A stretch of DNA of 64,000 nt from contig CP136068.1 of the NCBI GenBank assembly GCA_032622095.1, positions 150,857,365 to 150,921,364 of the forward strand, given 5' to 3'. This document shows positions 1 through 12,700 of this stretch, piece after piece. The DNA is from Siphonodentalium dalli (taxonomy: Eukaryota; Mollusca; Scaphopoda; Gadilida; Siphonodentaliidae). The notes below the pieces were generated by a model. The model saw only the letters and a program-made list of their open reading frames with translations. It had not been told where the DNA came from and searched no databases. Positions within the stretch are counted from its first letter, which is position 1. Each line of letters begins with the position of its first letter. Position numbers and translations under genes: made by a program.

Positions 1-175
1 GTGAGTATGGCGATGCTGATGATGATTATGATGCTGGTGATGATGACGATGCTGCTGACGATGATTATAATGGCGATGATAATAATGATGGCGATGATGA
101 TTATGGCGATGCTGATTATGATGCTGGCGATGGTGATGATGATGATGATGATAATGATTATGATGACGATAATTA
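1..175. repeat. Degenerate ATG/GAT trinucleotide repeat
   Basis: Imperfect runs of gatgat, atgatg and gatgctg fill the left edge. The open frame across it (nearly all Met, Ile, Leu and Ala) is a by-product of the repeat. The tract probably continues left of the window. Confidence 0.85.
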
Positions 176-581
176 TAGTGCAACTTACACCCTTCTGCCA
201 TAAGAACATGGATAGTGACAAATGTTTATGTAAATAAATAAATGCTCTGTATTCGCCACTTAATTGTGGCATGTCGTTGTGTTAAACAAACAAAAAGTAA
301 AACAACTGAGATGAAAAAGATATAACCTGAATCCATATGCGCAATGCCCAGCAATAGTCGAACTATCTGCATGATAACTAAACTTATTGTGAATAAATAG
401 AGAGAAATATATAGTTCAAAGTGGTAGGCCTTGGTCATTGTATCTGGTATGAATGTTTGCCTCGAGTGGTGAAGAAAGTTGGAAGTAAGCAATATACCCC
501 GAAACCTTCATGTGTGGCGTACTCAGAACGCCACCCGTGGTCTCAATTGTTCTTTTCCAACATTGCAAAATGTTTCACCAG
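176..581. other. Non-coding stretch upstream of the first visible exon
   Basis: I see no initiating exon, CpG-rich promoter or TATA arrangement that can be tied to the oxygenase gene. It is most likely an intron, since the exon at 582 enters in phase 2. Confidence 0.5.
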
Positions 582-709
582 GTACCACTCCATATGGCTA
601 CGTCACCAGTGCCGCTGTGAAGAATGTTATTCTCACTCCGCGGAACAAACAAAGATCAGTGCAGCAGACGTACCATACGACATCGTCATCAAGTCAGCAA
701 ATATCGAAG
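582..709 (+). CDS. BBOX1-like: BBOX-like exon with the zinc-binding Cys cluster
   Basis: The acceptor is tttcaccag and the donor is GAAG|gtatat. The exon enters in phase 2 and leaves in phase 1. It encodes SIWLRHQCRCEECYSHSA, which lines up with the WLRDNCPCSDC stretch of BBOX1; the three cysteines are the zinc ligands of that N-terminal domain. No convincing initiating exon is seen in the 400 bases upstream, so the first coding exon is probably left of the window. Confidence 0.85.
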
Positions 710-3700
710 GTATATATATCAAATTGTAGAATGTTTTTTTTACATCAATCCAGACCGTAAGCTTACACAATATTTCTAAAATGCAGCGAACTAGTGTGCG
801 ATGTTTAACTATTTCGACAAATTGAACAGAATAACTTTAATATATTTAGATGAATAATCCGGTAGATATAGATGTAATAACTGGCCGTGTATTTTAATTG
901 ACCGATAATTTACAGGTAGACTTTTGGGCTGGCATACAGCATAGCTCAGTATAATATATAAACTCCAGACAAGTTTCATAATAAATTCAGGACTCTCTGT
1001 ATGTTGACGCATTGAATCACACGCTTTGCCTTGCAGTTGTTTAGCTGCTTGCATAACTAACAATACAAAACTAACACCATTTTAACATTATAACACGGGC
1101 TCCGTTCCTCTTTTCAGCCCACCACACGACTCGCTCAACATCAACGAAAACATCAAAGGGACACACCCGGACTCTCCCCATACCCCGTATTAAAGCTCGC
1201 GGGCTCTTCCCCAAACAACACTCAATTCAAATCAATTCAACATACAACATTTAATTAAATTAAATTCAACTTTTGTCATGTCCAGACATGACGTTTTTCT
1301 ATGTTCAATACCTTCAAAACAACAAACCGTGGGATGAAGGAGAAGATCACTCGATCTTTTCGACCATTTCGGGCGCTTCGCGCCAATCTAATACGTTCGA
1401 TAATAACTTCAGCTGCGTTTATAGAAATTAATATATAATAACATTAATAACTTTAAGAAATGAATGTAGTGTGGATGTGTTTTATTGAAGGGATATGTCG
1501 CTGTTGCCGTTGTGGCATATGTAGATAGAACCGCAAATTTGCCCAAATAATGTGCCCGTCGGTCATTCCTTGTTTAGGGCACGTTTTTGTTTTATTTCGT
1601 GGTTTACGGATCCGCCGACCGCGTGGGAAAGCCTCCGAATTGGAAATAAAATTCTGAATATTTTTCCGCCGACCCTCAAACTGTATGTCTACATGTAAGC
1701 GATATATCAAAATTGAAGGCAACCAAATACCACATAATTGTGTTAAATATACATATGTACGTCACCCGGTATCAGAAGTTATGACAGCAAACTACGGGTA
1801 ACCTACACTTTATCCCCAGTTGGATTGTATGAAATCGATACATGTGCACGTGTATGTTCCGTTTCTGAGCGTATTCTGCATTTTAAAATAACTCTGAAAT
1901 TTGCAATTTTACAGTCCGATACGGTTTTAGATCCAATTTTCATTAAAGTGTTTATCAATTCCCCATTATTTCATTATTATCTTTAGTTATGCGGAGATCG
2001 ACGCGACTCTGGGCAGTCACATTTCCGATTTTCGTGGTATGTTTAGCGTTCGGTATTAAACAGTAAATTTGACAAACGCGGCGCAAAAAAAAGTCAATTC
2101 GTCGGTGTCTGTGACTGAAATCATATTTTGTTTCAGCCTTACCTGCAAAATTTTAGTTTGGCAGACAGAGCAATGAAAATGACTAGTTGCCGTTCAATAT
2201 TGAGGGATGTCATTTTTGTATGTATACAGTTTAAACTACATCAAAGAGAATCAGTGTTTGGTGGAAAATCATACCACGCATAAAAGAGGGGTATTTACAT
2301 GTATATATTGGGTTTCGGAGATCAAAATTTGCATGTCTGTCACTACAATTTTAACAAAAACATAGAGTCGAATTACAAAAGAAATACACATTTGACTTCG
2401 CATCGGCGTGTATAGTCAAACTTGACCACATAATCTGAGTGTAGGAGTGTACCATCCTACAATCGGTTTCTTCATGGTAAAATTCTACTATTCATGACGA
2501 TGTGCAGTGTATTTATTCCTTATTTACTAATTCACAATTCACCGTTTTATTTCAACTTTTTGTATAACCACCTTTTTCCTGGGGGTCGAGATCTTACACA
2601 CTTCGAACATTCGCTGAACATGTTAACACCTGCTATACTAAAATTAAGTACTAATTGGTGAGTACATCTCTTAGGAAATGTCCAGATAATACACGTAAGT
2701 GCAACAAACCCCATTCCCTCCATTAAATAGGACTCGTTCTGCTAACCCTAGGACTCCCTCTGAAAGTGTTGAAACGACTACAGAAGTTCGTAAAAGAATA
2801 ATCAATCCGATTGCTTGAATTACTTTAAACCCCTACAAAAAATATAGTTTTGGATTAAAATGTCACTTCAGACAACTGTGGTCATATCGTGATGAGGATA
2901 CATGTACTTAAATTGAAGCTACGCCGTTCATTTATTACTTTTACAACGTTTAGAAGACTTCTACTTCAAACAGTGACTACCTTGGCCTATTCGTTAATCC
3001 ACGATGGACTACTTACCAGGTCATAGACTATAAATACCGAATAAACGTTTTGAGTTTACGAACCATCAAGCACAAAAACAAGAAAAAAATAATTTGAGGA
3101 ATTGATTTTTGTTTTTCGTCCGACCCTAGGCCAGTAGGTGAAACAAACATATGCAAACACAATATTAAAAACCGCGGCCTTACGTTTATTTTCATTTCGT
3201 TTGACAACAATATACCTTACAAAACGATAAATACGAAACAACAATCGAGAGTCGGCGAATAGCGAAGGCATATTGCTTAATTTGTAGATGCGGCCATTTA
3301 ATCCCTACTCTAAGAAGACGTTGTTTCGTTGTCTCACAAAATGCACAAGTAATACCTTCATATTATCGCATTTGAATCTACAGAAAAGATTACGTCTTCT
3401 GTGCTATATCAACAAGCAACAGTGTACCAATCCGATGGTAATAATGGTTATGTGAACACCGTACGAAATTGAGCGATACTGCAGTTTATGCCATGCCAAA
3501 ATCTAATGATACATTTGTGCGAAAACAAGATGGGACTATCTGACCATCTTGGGAGCGATTCCATTCATTTCGATTGGATGGAATGGGCAAATTACCCTGG
3601 ACAAAAATGAATGGAATTCGTTGCCCAGATTTAGGAGTATCGCATAACGTGACTGCTTATAAAAACAGCTATAAGACTATACTTCGTATTAATCATTAAA

Positions 3701-6700
3701 CTTTGCTTGATGTCCGATCATTCCATGCATTGCCCATTCCAATAGCGTTTTACCCATTCATACCCATTGCAATGAATGGAGTCACCCTCTGTTCTTTGAA
3801 TCGGTATCACTACGAATTTTTGTGGCAATCAGAATGCGCGTATTCCGACTAATTTCATTGCACATTGTAAATTGTATACGGCTTAATACATTTAACAGAA
3901 ACCAGCATTATAAGCGAAAAGTGGGATAACAAATTCAATCATGTGCGCAATTTGTCTTAAAACTTACGGTTGCAATGCCATAAACCTAACAAAAACCGAA
4001 AGCTATTGAATATTAATTTATCATATGTATCCCAATATACGATGTTTTGAACAACGACTATGTCAAGAGAAAGCCTTCGTGTCGTTATTTAACATATTAA
4101 TGCCAATACGATATGAACCTTTTCTATACACTTTATATAAAAGTAACACCCCTGCTGCGAGGAATAAAATATTACCTAAGTCAGCAACAGTCAACTCGAC
4201 ATTATTTGGTGAATCGTCAGCTTATTACTAAATTATTTAGAATATTGATCACGGCAAATGTCCGTTTGAATATATCGGCAGGCGATGACGTGAAGATCAC
4301 GTGGAAGGATTCTGATCATGTAGGCATATTGCCGATCAGTCACGTGTTGGCCAATGATTACTCGTCTGAGAGACTACAGAAGCTGGCTGAGGACTCCAAG
4401 CCACTTCATCACTTAGAGGCAAGTTCTATCGATATCAGTTGACTTAATCATTATAATTTCATCCCAAATATAACATGGAATTGCATAATACTTGAGTTAT
4501 GTGGAATAGGATATGATATATGTGTGTGAGTGGAAGACGATTAGCTGGGATTTGAGCGGTAATGTGGCGCTATCCCAGAAAAGAACAAAATGTTCAATTA
4601 TGACGAGAAGATAAGAGCAAATAAACGGTAGAACGATAGTTAATACATTTACTACACAGTTTATTGCACATAGGCAAATAACGATAAACTCGGTGTGCTT
4701 ACTGCTATGTGTGGTGCAATACAACACAATTAGAATATACATTTTCATATCTGTTGCGTTGATTAATTAGGGTTAAAAGTCATTTCAGCTGCGACTCCGA
4801 ATATAATCAACTTGTTTGAAAGATGTAGCGAAGCAACTGTAAAAAGCAGTACATGCTACTAAAACATCGTGTTATATACAAGCACAAGCCCCTGGAATAA
4901 TGTATATTCACTAGGAGTCAGGATGATGTATTACACAATTGCATAGTGTACAAACATACACATAAAAAAGCTCACAGAAAAAGCATGAAACTACGCGTGT
5001 AATAAATAGTATTCCCGAAAAATCCATATATTTCACATCGAAATATTCAAAGTAGCTTCCAATAATTGGTTCTGCATTGAGGAGATTCTTACAGTTCCCT
5101 TGAGTCATGAGGTTTGATAGACCTTGATGAATGTTTTAGATTAGCTGGATCCACCTGGGCATTGCCATTGGTGCTGGTGCTGGGACTGCTGAAATATCGC
5201 CTTCGATCACTTGCCGTGCGAGTGGTACACAGTCTACATTTATCTGACTCTCCGATGCAATGTTGGCTTGAGCACATTTTCGTGCTGAAACGACGGAAAA
5301 TGTGCGAGGTCCTGCTGACAGTCGAGGTCCAGTCTTATATACTATGAATTCATAGTCACAAACGGAACATGAACGACTCTTGCTGAGTGTGTACCGAGAC
5401 AGTCTGAACACGTTTTGTTATGAGCAATTCGGGTGTTCGTGACCGTGCACATATCATATATTCAATCTGTCAATTAACTTATCCATGGCCGTACCGTTGA
5501 CACTTAAAACAACACAAAGGGATTTATACAAATGTAGTCAATTGCATTTCCATGTATCCGACCTTCAACTGTGATGGGTGATGAGACCGTTTGGCGGTCA
5601 CGGCAGTAGTAATATATAGACCATGTTGGCCTTATAGGAATTAATGACATCTGGTGTCACTAAGAGTACCGTTAATTTGTCCCTGAATGCTTCTTGGCGA
5701 CGAGTCCACATCTTAATAAAACTAAGAGCAATACACAAACGTCAACTCTTACTAGAGAATAGCATCATTACACACTTCATAGCTAGATACCCATAGTAGG
5801 ATAGGATTGTCGGAGCGTTATTACCTGGCATACATTAATCGCTTAATTGAAGTATATGTCTAGTTCAAGCATGAAATTGAAGCTATGCTGTCAAAGAAAA
5901 GATTTGATGCTTCCGACGTTGATGGCGATAGTATAATTATATCTATCGGAGGCAAACTGTCCATCGCTATCAGTCGTGATATCGAGTACCAGTATCTTAT
6001 TCTAAAGCAATGGCGTAAATAGTTAGAATACACATGACTACGTTTTGGTGTATGTGTGTTTGTAAATGTCCATTCTGTATATTCAAAGCATGGGAAAAAC
6101 AGCACGTTTATCGGATATCGCTTATGAAAACGTGGAGTAAAATCAACGATACTAACTTTGGGTGATACGATTCCCTGCATAATAATTTGTTTCCATAGGC
6201 ACCACTCGGTGTGATGAGAAAAATATATAAATAAACAACACTTGCTTGGACCAAGTTGTATTTGTTTCTACCCCCCATGTTGTTTCTGTTCAACCACGTC
6301 ACCAAAACAGCATACAGTTTGCTGTGGATTACTGTTGAATATAGCTGAATAAAAGGACATTTAATACAGCCTCAAATACTAAATTACAAGTATGTCAGTA
6401 CCAAATAAAAGTTGATTACTAATGTCTTTCTAGATAAATTAACAAGCAATGCATGTATTTGTTGCGGAGAACAGAGAAAACATTGAACCCTTGTTACTAG
6501 AATGCCACAAAGTAAAACCAATACACTATATTACGCTAACCTGTGGCGATAAAATACTCAGCTCTTTAATTAGGGCCGTTACATTGCTGTAGATCTGTAT
6601 ACAGTTCTACACGCATACTAGTGTAAACGGGTTGATATAGAAATGCACACCGAAAAAACAACGGTATTCGTTCGTGTGAGCAAAAATCGTGTCCGTTATA

Positions 6701-9700
6701 ATTCACGGTCAACACCGAGGCATTGCGACAGGCACATTTGATTTGATTAATTGTTATTCAGGCTTGGCGAATGTGCATACTTAATCTTTCTTTATCATTT
6801 CAACCCATGTATTTCACACTGTGTTAGCGAGAACCTGTGTACTGGTAGATGAAGAAGCCCTATTTATATTTGTGTACATATACACTGTTGTTTATTGTGT
6901 ATTCATATGTGATTTGTTCTCATGCTCCTTTCATTCCTTCTTCGAACCATTATCAACTGGTGTAAGAATAAACTGCTTTGGTCTGGTGATAGTTGATTAA
7001 TTGTTTTTGTCTGGCCTAAACTGACACGACTCATAGCGAATTGTCAATTACCAAAGTACTGATGAGTGCGCGTTCACTATCAGTAACCATGTTGTGATCA
7101 CAGCAATCTGTTACACGTGACTTCACAAATATCTGTATACAGATCTACACCAATGTAAACAATCCTTAACAAGCCTCATTGCGATTGCTAGTTCTGTATA
7201 TTTGCTGATATTTTGATTACAGAGCGGACTTCCAGAATCTAATTATGAGGAAGTGATCCATAGCGACTTGGCACTTTTGAGGTGAGCATGCTTAGTGTGT
7301 GAATCGATTGTGTTGTCCAGAAGGAAGTTATCGTGAACCATTGTCAGTAAATTCAACTACAGAAAATAACACGAAAATATAAACCTTATTGAAATTTTAA
7401 TCACCCCGCCAACAATAGGATCGACAACACATTTAAAGATTTAAAGGCTGGTGCAATATTTTGGTTCTGGCTGGACCGAATGACTACACAGATTGTAATA
7501 ATTTGTTACCTTGTATCGGTATTGTCGACACATATCATGTCTATAGACAATAAATAATAAATAGACAACCAGACGTGGCTTTTATCACAGTGTTACACAC
7601 CCTAGACCAGGGACTCGCGCCCCGTTTTCGCAAATAACAGCATTTGGTATTGGATGGACAGTAATAATAAATTCGCGATTGTCATGGCACGAAGTCATTT
7701 TCTACTCAACAGGCGAATACAACATGAACACAAACTGCAATTTACGACATCCCAGAAGACCAACTCTCCAGATAATACGAGTAGTCGTATCTAAGCTACA
7801 CCCTCATTAGTAACCATCATTAGTTGACAAGGAAACCAAACTATGTTGACCATAGGTTACTGTTTGAATGTTTTGGTGTCAGACCAATATTCATAAGTCA
7901 ATTTATAAATTCCCGCTCTATATGACTATCAATGTGACTGCGGAATTGATGTTACTTTGGACGTACATACTACGATTCGATTGGTAAAGTCGCAACTAAA
8001 ACCAGCCAAGTGTGTGGGTTATCAACCGAGTTTAGATGGTGTACAGCTGGGAGTGATATAAACCGAGGTCGATAATATGTCGCTCAAGGCAAAAATGTGA
8101 TATCTAATTAATAACTAGTCATATTACACCGCCATGTACACTTCCATGCTATAAACATGTGTTTCGTCGGTTTTTCGGTGCTTTATTGGATAGCCAACAT
8201 TGTTCCATATACATGTGTGTAATTGATTGATGCATTCTATGTATACAGGTGGTTACAGCAGATTAACGACTATGGAATTAGCTTACTAACGGGAGTTCCC
8301 ACAGAAAAACTAGATATGACCAAGGTATGATGCTACACATTGATGACCTTTACAATTTGAACCGTAGCAAAAATAATACTGAATCGTTACAATATCGCGT
8401 TTAGAATCAGCTCTAAACTGATATTCTTCAGTCCCGAACACCCCCGATCACGAACCTGTAGATGATCCAGAATTTGACATTAATATTATTTCTGACAGAT
8501 AGTTCACATCAAGCCCAGAATAAGATCGCCCTGTTTTAGTGGAGCGCAACCACCCAATCAAACAAAGGCTTATAAATCGTTCCTTGATGTATGGATGGAC
8601 CGCTCCACTAGTGTCACCCCCCCCCCCCCTCTGGCGTCTTAACATGCCGTCCTTCAGGAAAAAAACGGGGTGAGCTCGAAATATTAATATCAGTAAAACT
8701 TAAATTTAAGTTGTCAAATTTTCCATTTTTACTTCATAACTTTCGTAACAATATTTGATTCCAAAGCCCCCACAAGAAGGTCGGACAATAAAATCAACAA
8801 TACTACATGTAGCGATTCACCGTCAAAACAACTCCCACCATCACCATCACAATAAACCAACAAGACCATAATCAGAAATGGTAAAGCCCACAAGATGATA
8901 TTATTAGGCATATATATAAATTGTAATATGAAATATATTGGTTTCATGAATGCACCACCTCAGAATTCCGTTAACACATGCTTATTACTGCATGTTTCTC
9001 ATTCACCACACCCGAAAGCCTCTAAATGCGGACCAAAAATATAATGGGATTAAATACACACCCGATACTTCGCAATACGATCTTTAGTCTACATTCCAAC
9101 TGAGGCATACCTCATTATCAATGTTAGCTGCTGTATTATGCATTGTGTTCCAGCAATAAAATCTTCAAGAGTGTCCCAGCCATTGTGCATACATAAATAT
9201 GGAAAGCAATTAACGCGGACATAACAGTTACATACTGCAGCAATGAGACATTTGTAAAAAAAATAAAATTTGAAATTACATGCCTGGGCCAACATAAGTT
9301 ATAAATAACGCATAAATTTGGTTGCAACCAGTAATTATTGAGAATTATTTTTAATTTAAATCAACGAGTGAAAAATATCCAATCTTAGGGCCGGGGGTGT
9401 CACTGTGTCATGTTGGGAATTTCAAATAGATGGGGAACCTTGATGTACCAGTTTGAAAGTTTTAACCCAAGTGTACCACTCCCCAGGTTCTTATAAACTA
9501 AGTCGGCCACTCTCAGAACATTGACAACATTTATTATACACATATATAATAGTCAAACATCAGACAGCCACGGAGAACACATAAGAATATTTTACTTTAC
9601 TTTACACATAATCATAGCTACCACGACGACGCGTTCGTCGTGGATAGCTTTACCTAGAAGTGTAAGATATAATTCAGAGTCACAATCTAAAGAGATCTAT

Positions 9701-12700
9701 CATTCAGAGCCTGGCTCTGTCCAGTATATATGTGCTGGGGGAAACGCCCCGGCCGCCAGATGTCGGGATTTGATTGGAACACGTATCCGCCGCTCCCATC
9801 AAAACAGGTTGACAATTAAACTTGTTTTGATGAAAGCAGTGAACTCTAGAGTCAATGACCTAATCATTCACCTTAGAGTTGTTGATCCCATCATAGAGGC
9901 CAGAGCAATGACCCTTCAGATAGATTAAACTTACGTACGCCGTGTAACATACGAAGTGTTACATAACTCGTATCACCTTTTACAAGATTTTTGTCCTAAG
10001 ACAAAAGACTTGATGATTCCGTTATAGAGATTTAAACTATCCCATTTGGAACATGAATTGGTCCGAAACAGAAGAATGTCATAATCCCACAAGTTCCTAT
10101 CACAGGAATGTCACACTCCGAAAGTTCTTTACTCGAGCGAAACCGTCGATAACAGAAATTGTTCCGAAACAGAGGAATGTCATGATCCGAGAATAATCTT
10201 TCGGTTCCGAAGAGTCAGTTCTGATTCCAGGTGGGAGTTAATAGTGGCCTCCCTATTAACTCCGTTCGTCCTGGCTCCTTTCCGAATACTAAGTGGATCC
10301 AGATCCAGCGATGGAGAACGTCGATCCCATCGTCATAGCTATGTTCAAATAATCGCCTTGTGTCTGTACGAAAATTGGAATGAATTTCAATTTGACCTTG
10401 AATTCGATACGAAAGTTGGATAAATTTCAACTTGATCTTGAATTCAGGCATAAATGCATTAAGGGTCAGTATAGTACTGTCTAGTGTATAGGACTTCATA
10501 TACGTTGTGTAAGAACTTAAATGAATTAATATGGTTAATGCCAATAGCGCGTTAAATCACGCTTATATGTGTAGAACCCGATTTCAACTTTGAAAATGAC
10601 CATGTAACCGATTCACATTTTAATTTGGCTCAAAGGTCCTACATATACCAGCATGTACAAATGTCTTGTATAATTGCTCTATAAACTGAGATTTTACAAA
10701 CTCCTTCGTGTAAAATCACTATCCTTCTACCGGAACGCCAAATTAAATATCACGGGCCGAAATACCCGTCGAATTACCTATAGGTATAGCTTGTCAGCCA
10801 GTAATTCTAACAACTATCATAAACATAAACAACTCCCACACCAAAGGACATTTCATATAAATGCCATAGATTTTATATATATATTTATTCCTTGTGAAAC
10901 AATTGTATAAAATGTACAACCCATGAGATAATTTGCTTGGCTTATTGGTTCACATACTAATAACTATTGGTCTTTATAGGAATAACATTTCATTCCCATT
11001 TATACTAAAACCCTCATATGTCCTTTTAATAAACAAAATTTCACGCAACACTGCAACGCCCGTGGTTAAAAGACACACGAGCCGAACACATCCACACTAT
11101 TATTTATGTCGACCACATACCATCAAACTAAGTGAACATTTTAAATGTAAACAACATAAAACCTCGAACAAAACTATCTTATGGTTTTATTTAGACGAGT
11201 CCAGATTTTATTCAAAACTCCTGAGGCATACTATACGCACAATACATTAAAAGCCGACATTTGCACAGCCATCGATGAGGTTCCCTTTAAAGTTAAAATC
11301 TTCAGACAACGACTAACTTATTTTTTTTATGACCTCAGACAACTCCCAAACGAAAATGCGTAAGTTAGCTTCCAATTCATATCTCCCTTTACTAAAATCA
11401 ATAGATAGGTCACCCTACGAATTTTATTTCGCTAATCTCAAACAAATGTTAAATGAAAGTGTATGCTATTTCACCTGGGGTGAACCGTGTTCGTATATAA
11501 TGCTCAACCCAGGAGCCACATAATTTATGGGGTAACATTGATAAAACAGGCAAAGCATACACGTCCATCTTAATACAGACAACAATCTTCTCGAAACTGG
11601 TCAATGGTGGCGATGAAAAAGGTTTTGTTCACGCTAATTTGGTCATACATGCATGTGGCCTGCATGAATGATCTTAAAAAGTCAATTATCGGCCATTCAT
11701 GTTTTGGGAGAGATTTGCTAGACTTTAATTGTCGATGCCCTGGGGCAATGTTTCATTTCTATTGAAATTTCACCGGACAGTTGTGGTATTTTTGGTTAAA
11801 TGAAAATATATCCTCTCTTGTACATACGATAACTTTAGCTTTCTCGTGCGGTCGATGAATGGTTCCGCTAGGACGAGTTCAGCTAGCTTCAACAACGTAT
11901 GCCCCGAGGCCATATTTGACTTATCTCAAAATATTCAACAAATAGCTGGTGTTTGGCTAGACCATCAGCTCATTTGTGTACGAAATTTCTGTTGCATGGA
12001 TATATTTCTCATGTTTTCAAGAAATATTATAATTTCATCGTGATTGACTATTGTTCTAAATGGTGTCTTTATTCCGTATAATTTTCATGGAATTAATAGG
12101 ATTATTTGGATAAAATTCATGTTCTTTTCTTCGATAAATCCTTAAAGGTAAGATTTTATTTTCTATTTTTGTTCCGGGAATTTTTGTGCCGCCAACAAAC
12201 ATTTTAGACATATCGATGGTTCGTCCGTTTGGTTGTGACTCAAAGACACTCAAAGAATTCCCGAAACAGATTTAATTATGGAACCATCAGTTTGCTATGC
12301 ATTCTTTTCTTGTGGTTGCATATACCTTGATATATATATACATATTTGTTTTTTTCAACATTTCAACAGAATCCGGGCGTGTCGTAACACAAAATACCAC
12401 TGACCATCCGTGTAGATGTTTTTGCAAAACATTGGAACCATTTGGCTAAATTGAACATTCCCAAACCATACTTCAAACTTCAAGTATCTATATCTGGACT
12501 ATAATTTATTTAATTTTAAGTTTCTCTAATTACTTCAACTAATTTCTTTTATTTAAAGATATATCTCGCTGGACGCAACCAGTCTATTGACAAACTGTCA
12601 TAAATAAACCAGGTTTTCAAATGGATTATCTGAGCACAATAAAACTAATCTTAATTCACTGCCAGAACAATTTCAACAAAATTCCCAATCATAATTCCTT

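Noticed and set aside
1-237. 78-codon Met/Ile/Leu-rich open frame at the left edge
   Set aside because: Low-complexity product of the ATG-type trinucleotide repeat.
5136-5411. 91-codon minus-strand open frame with several Cys
   Set aside because: No domain recognised, overlapped by open frames on the other strand, and inside an intron without splice support.
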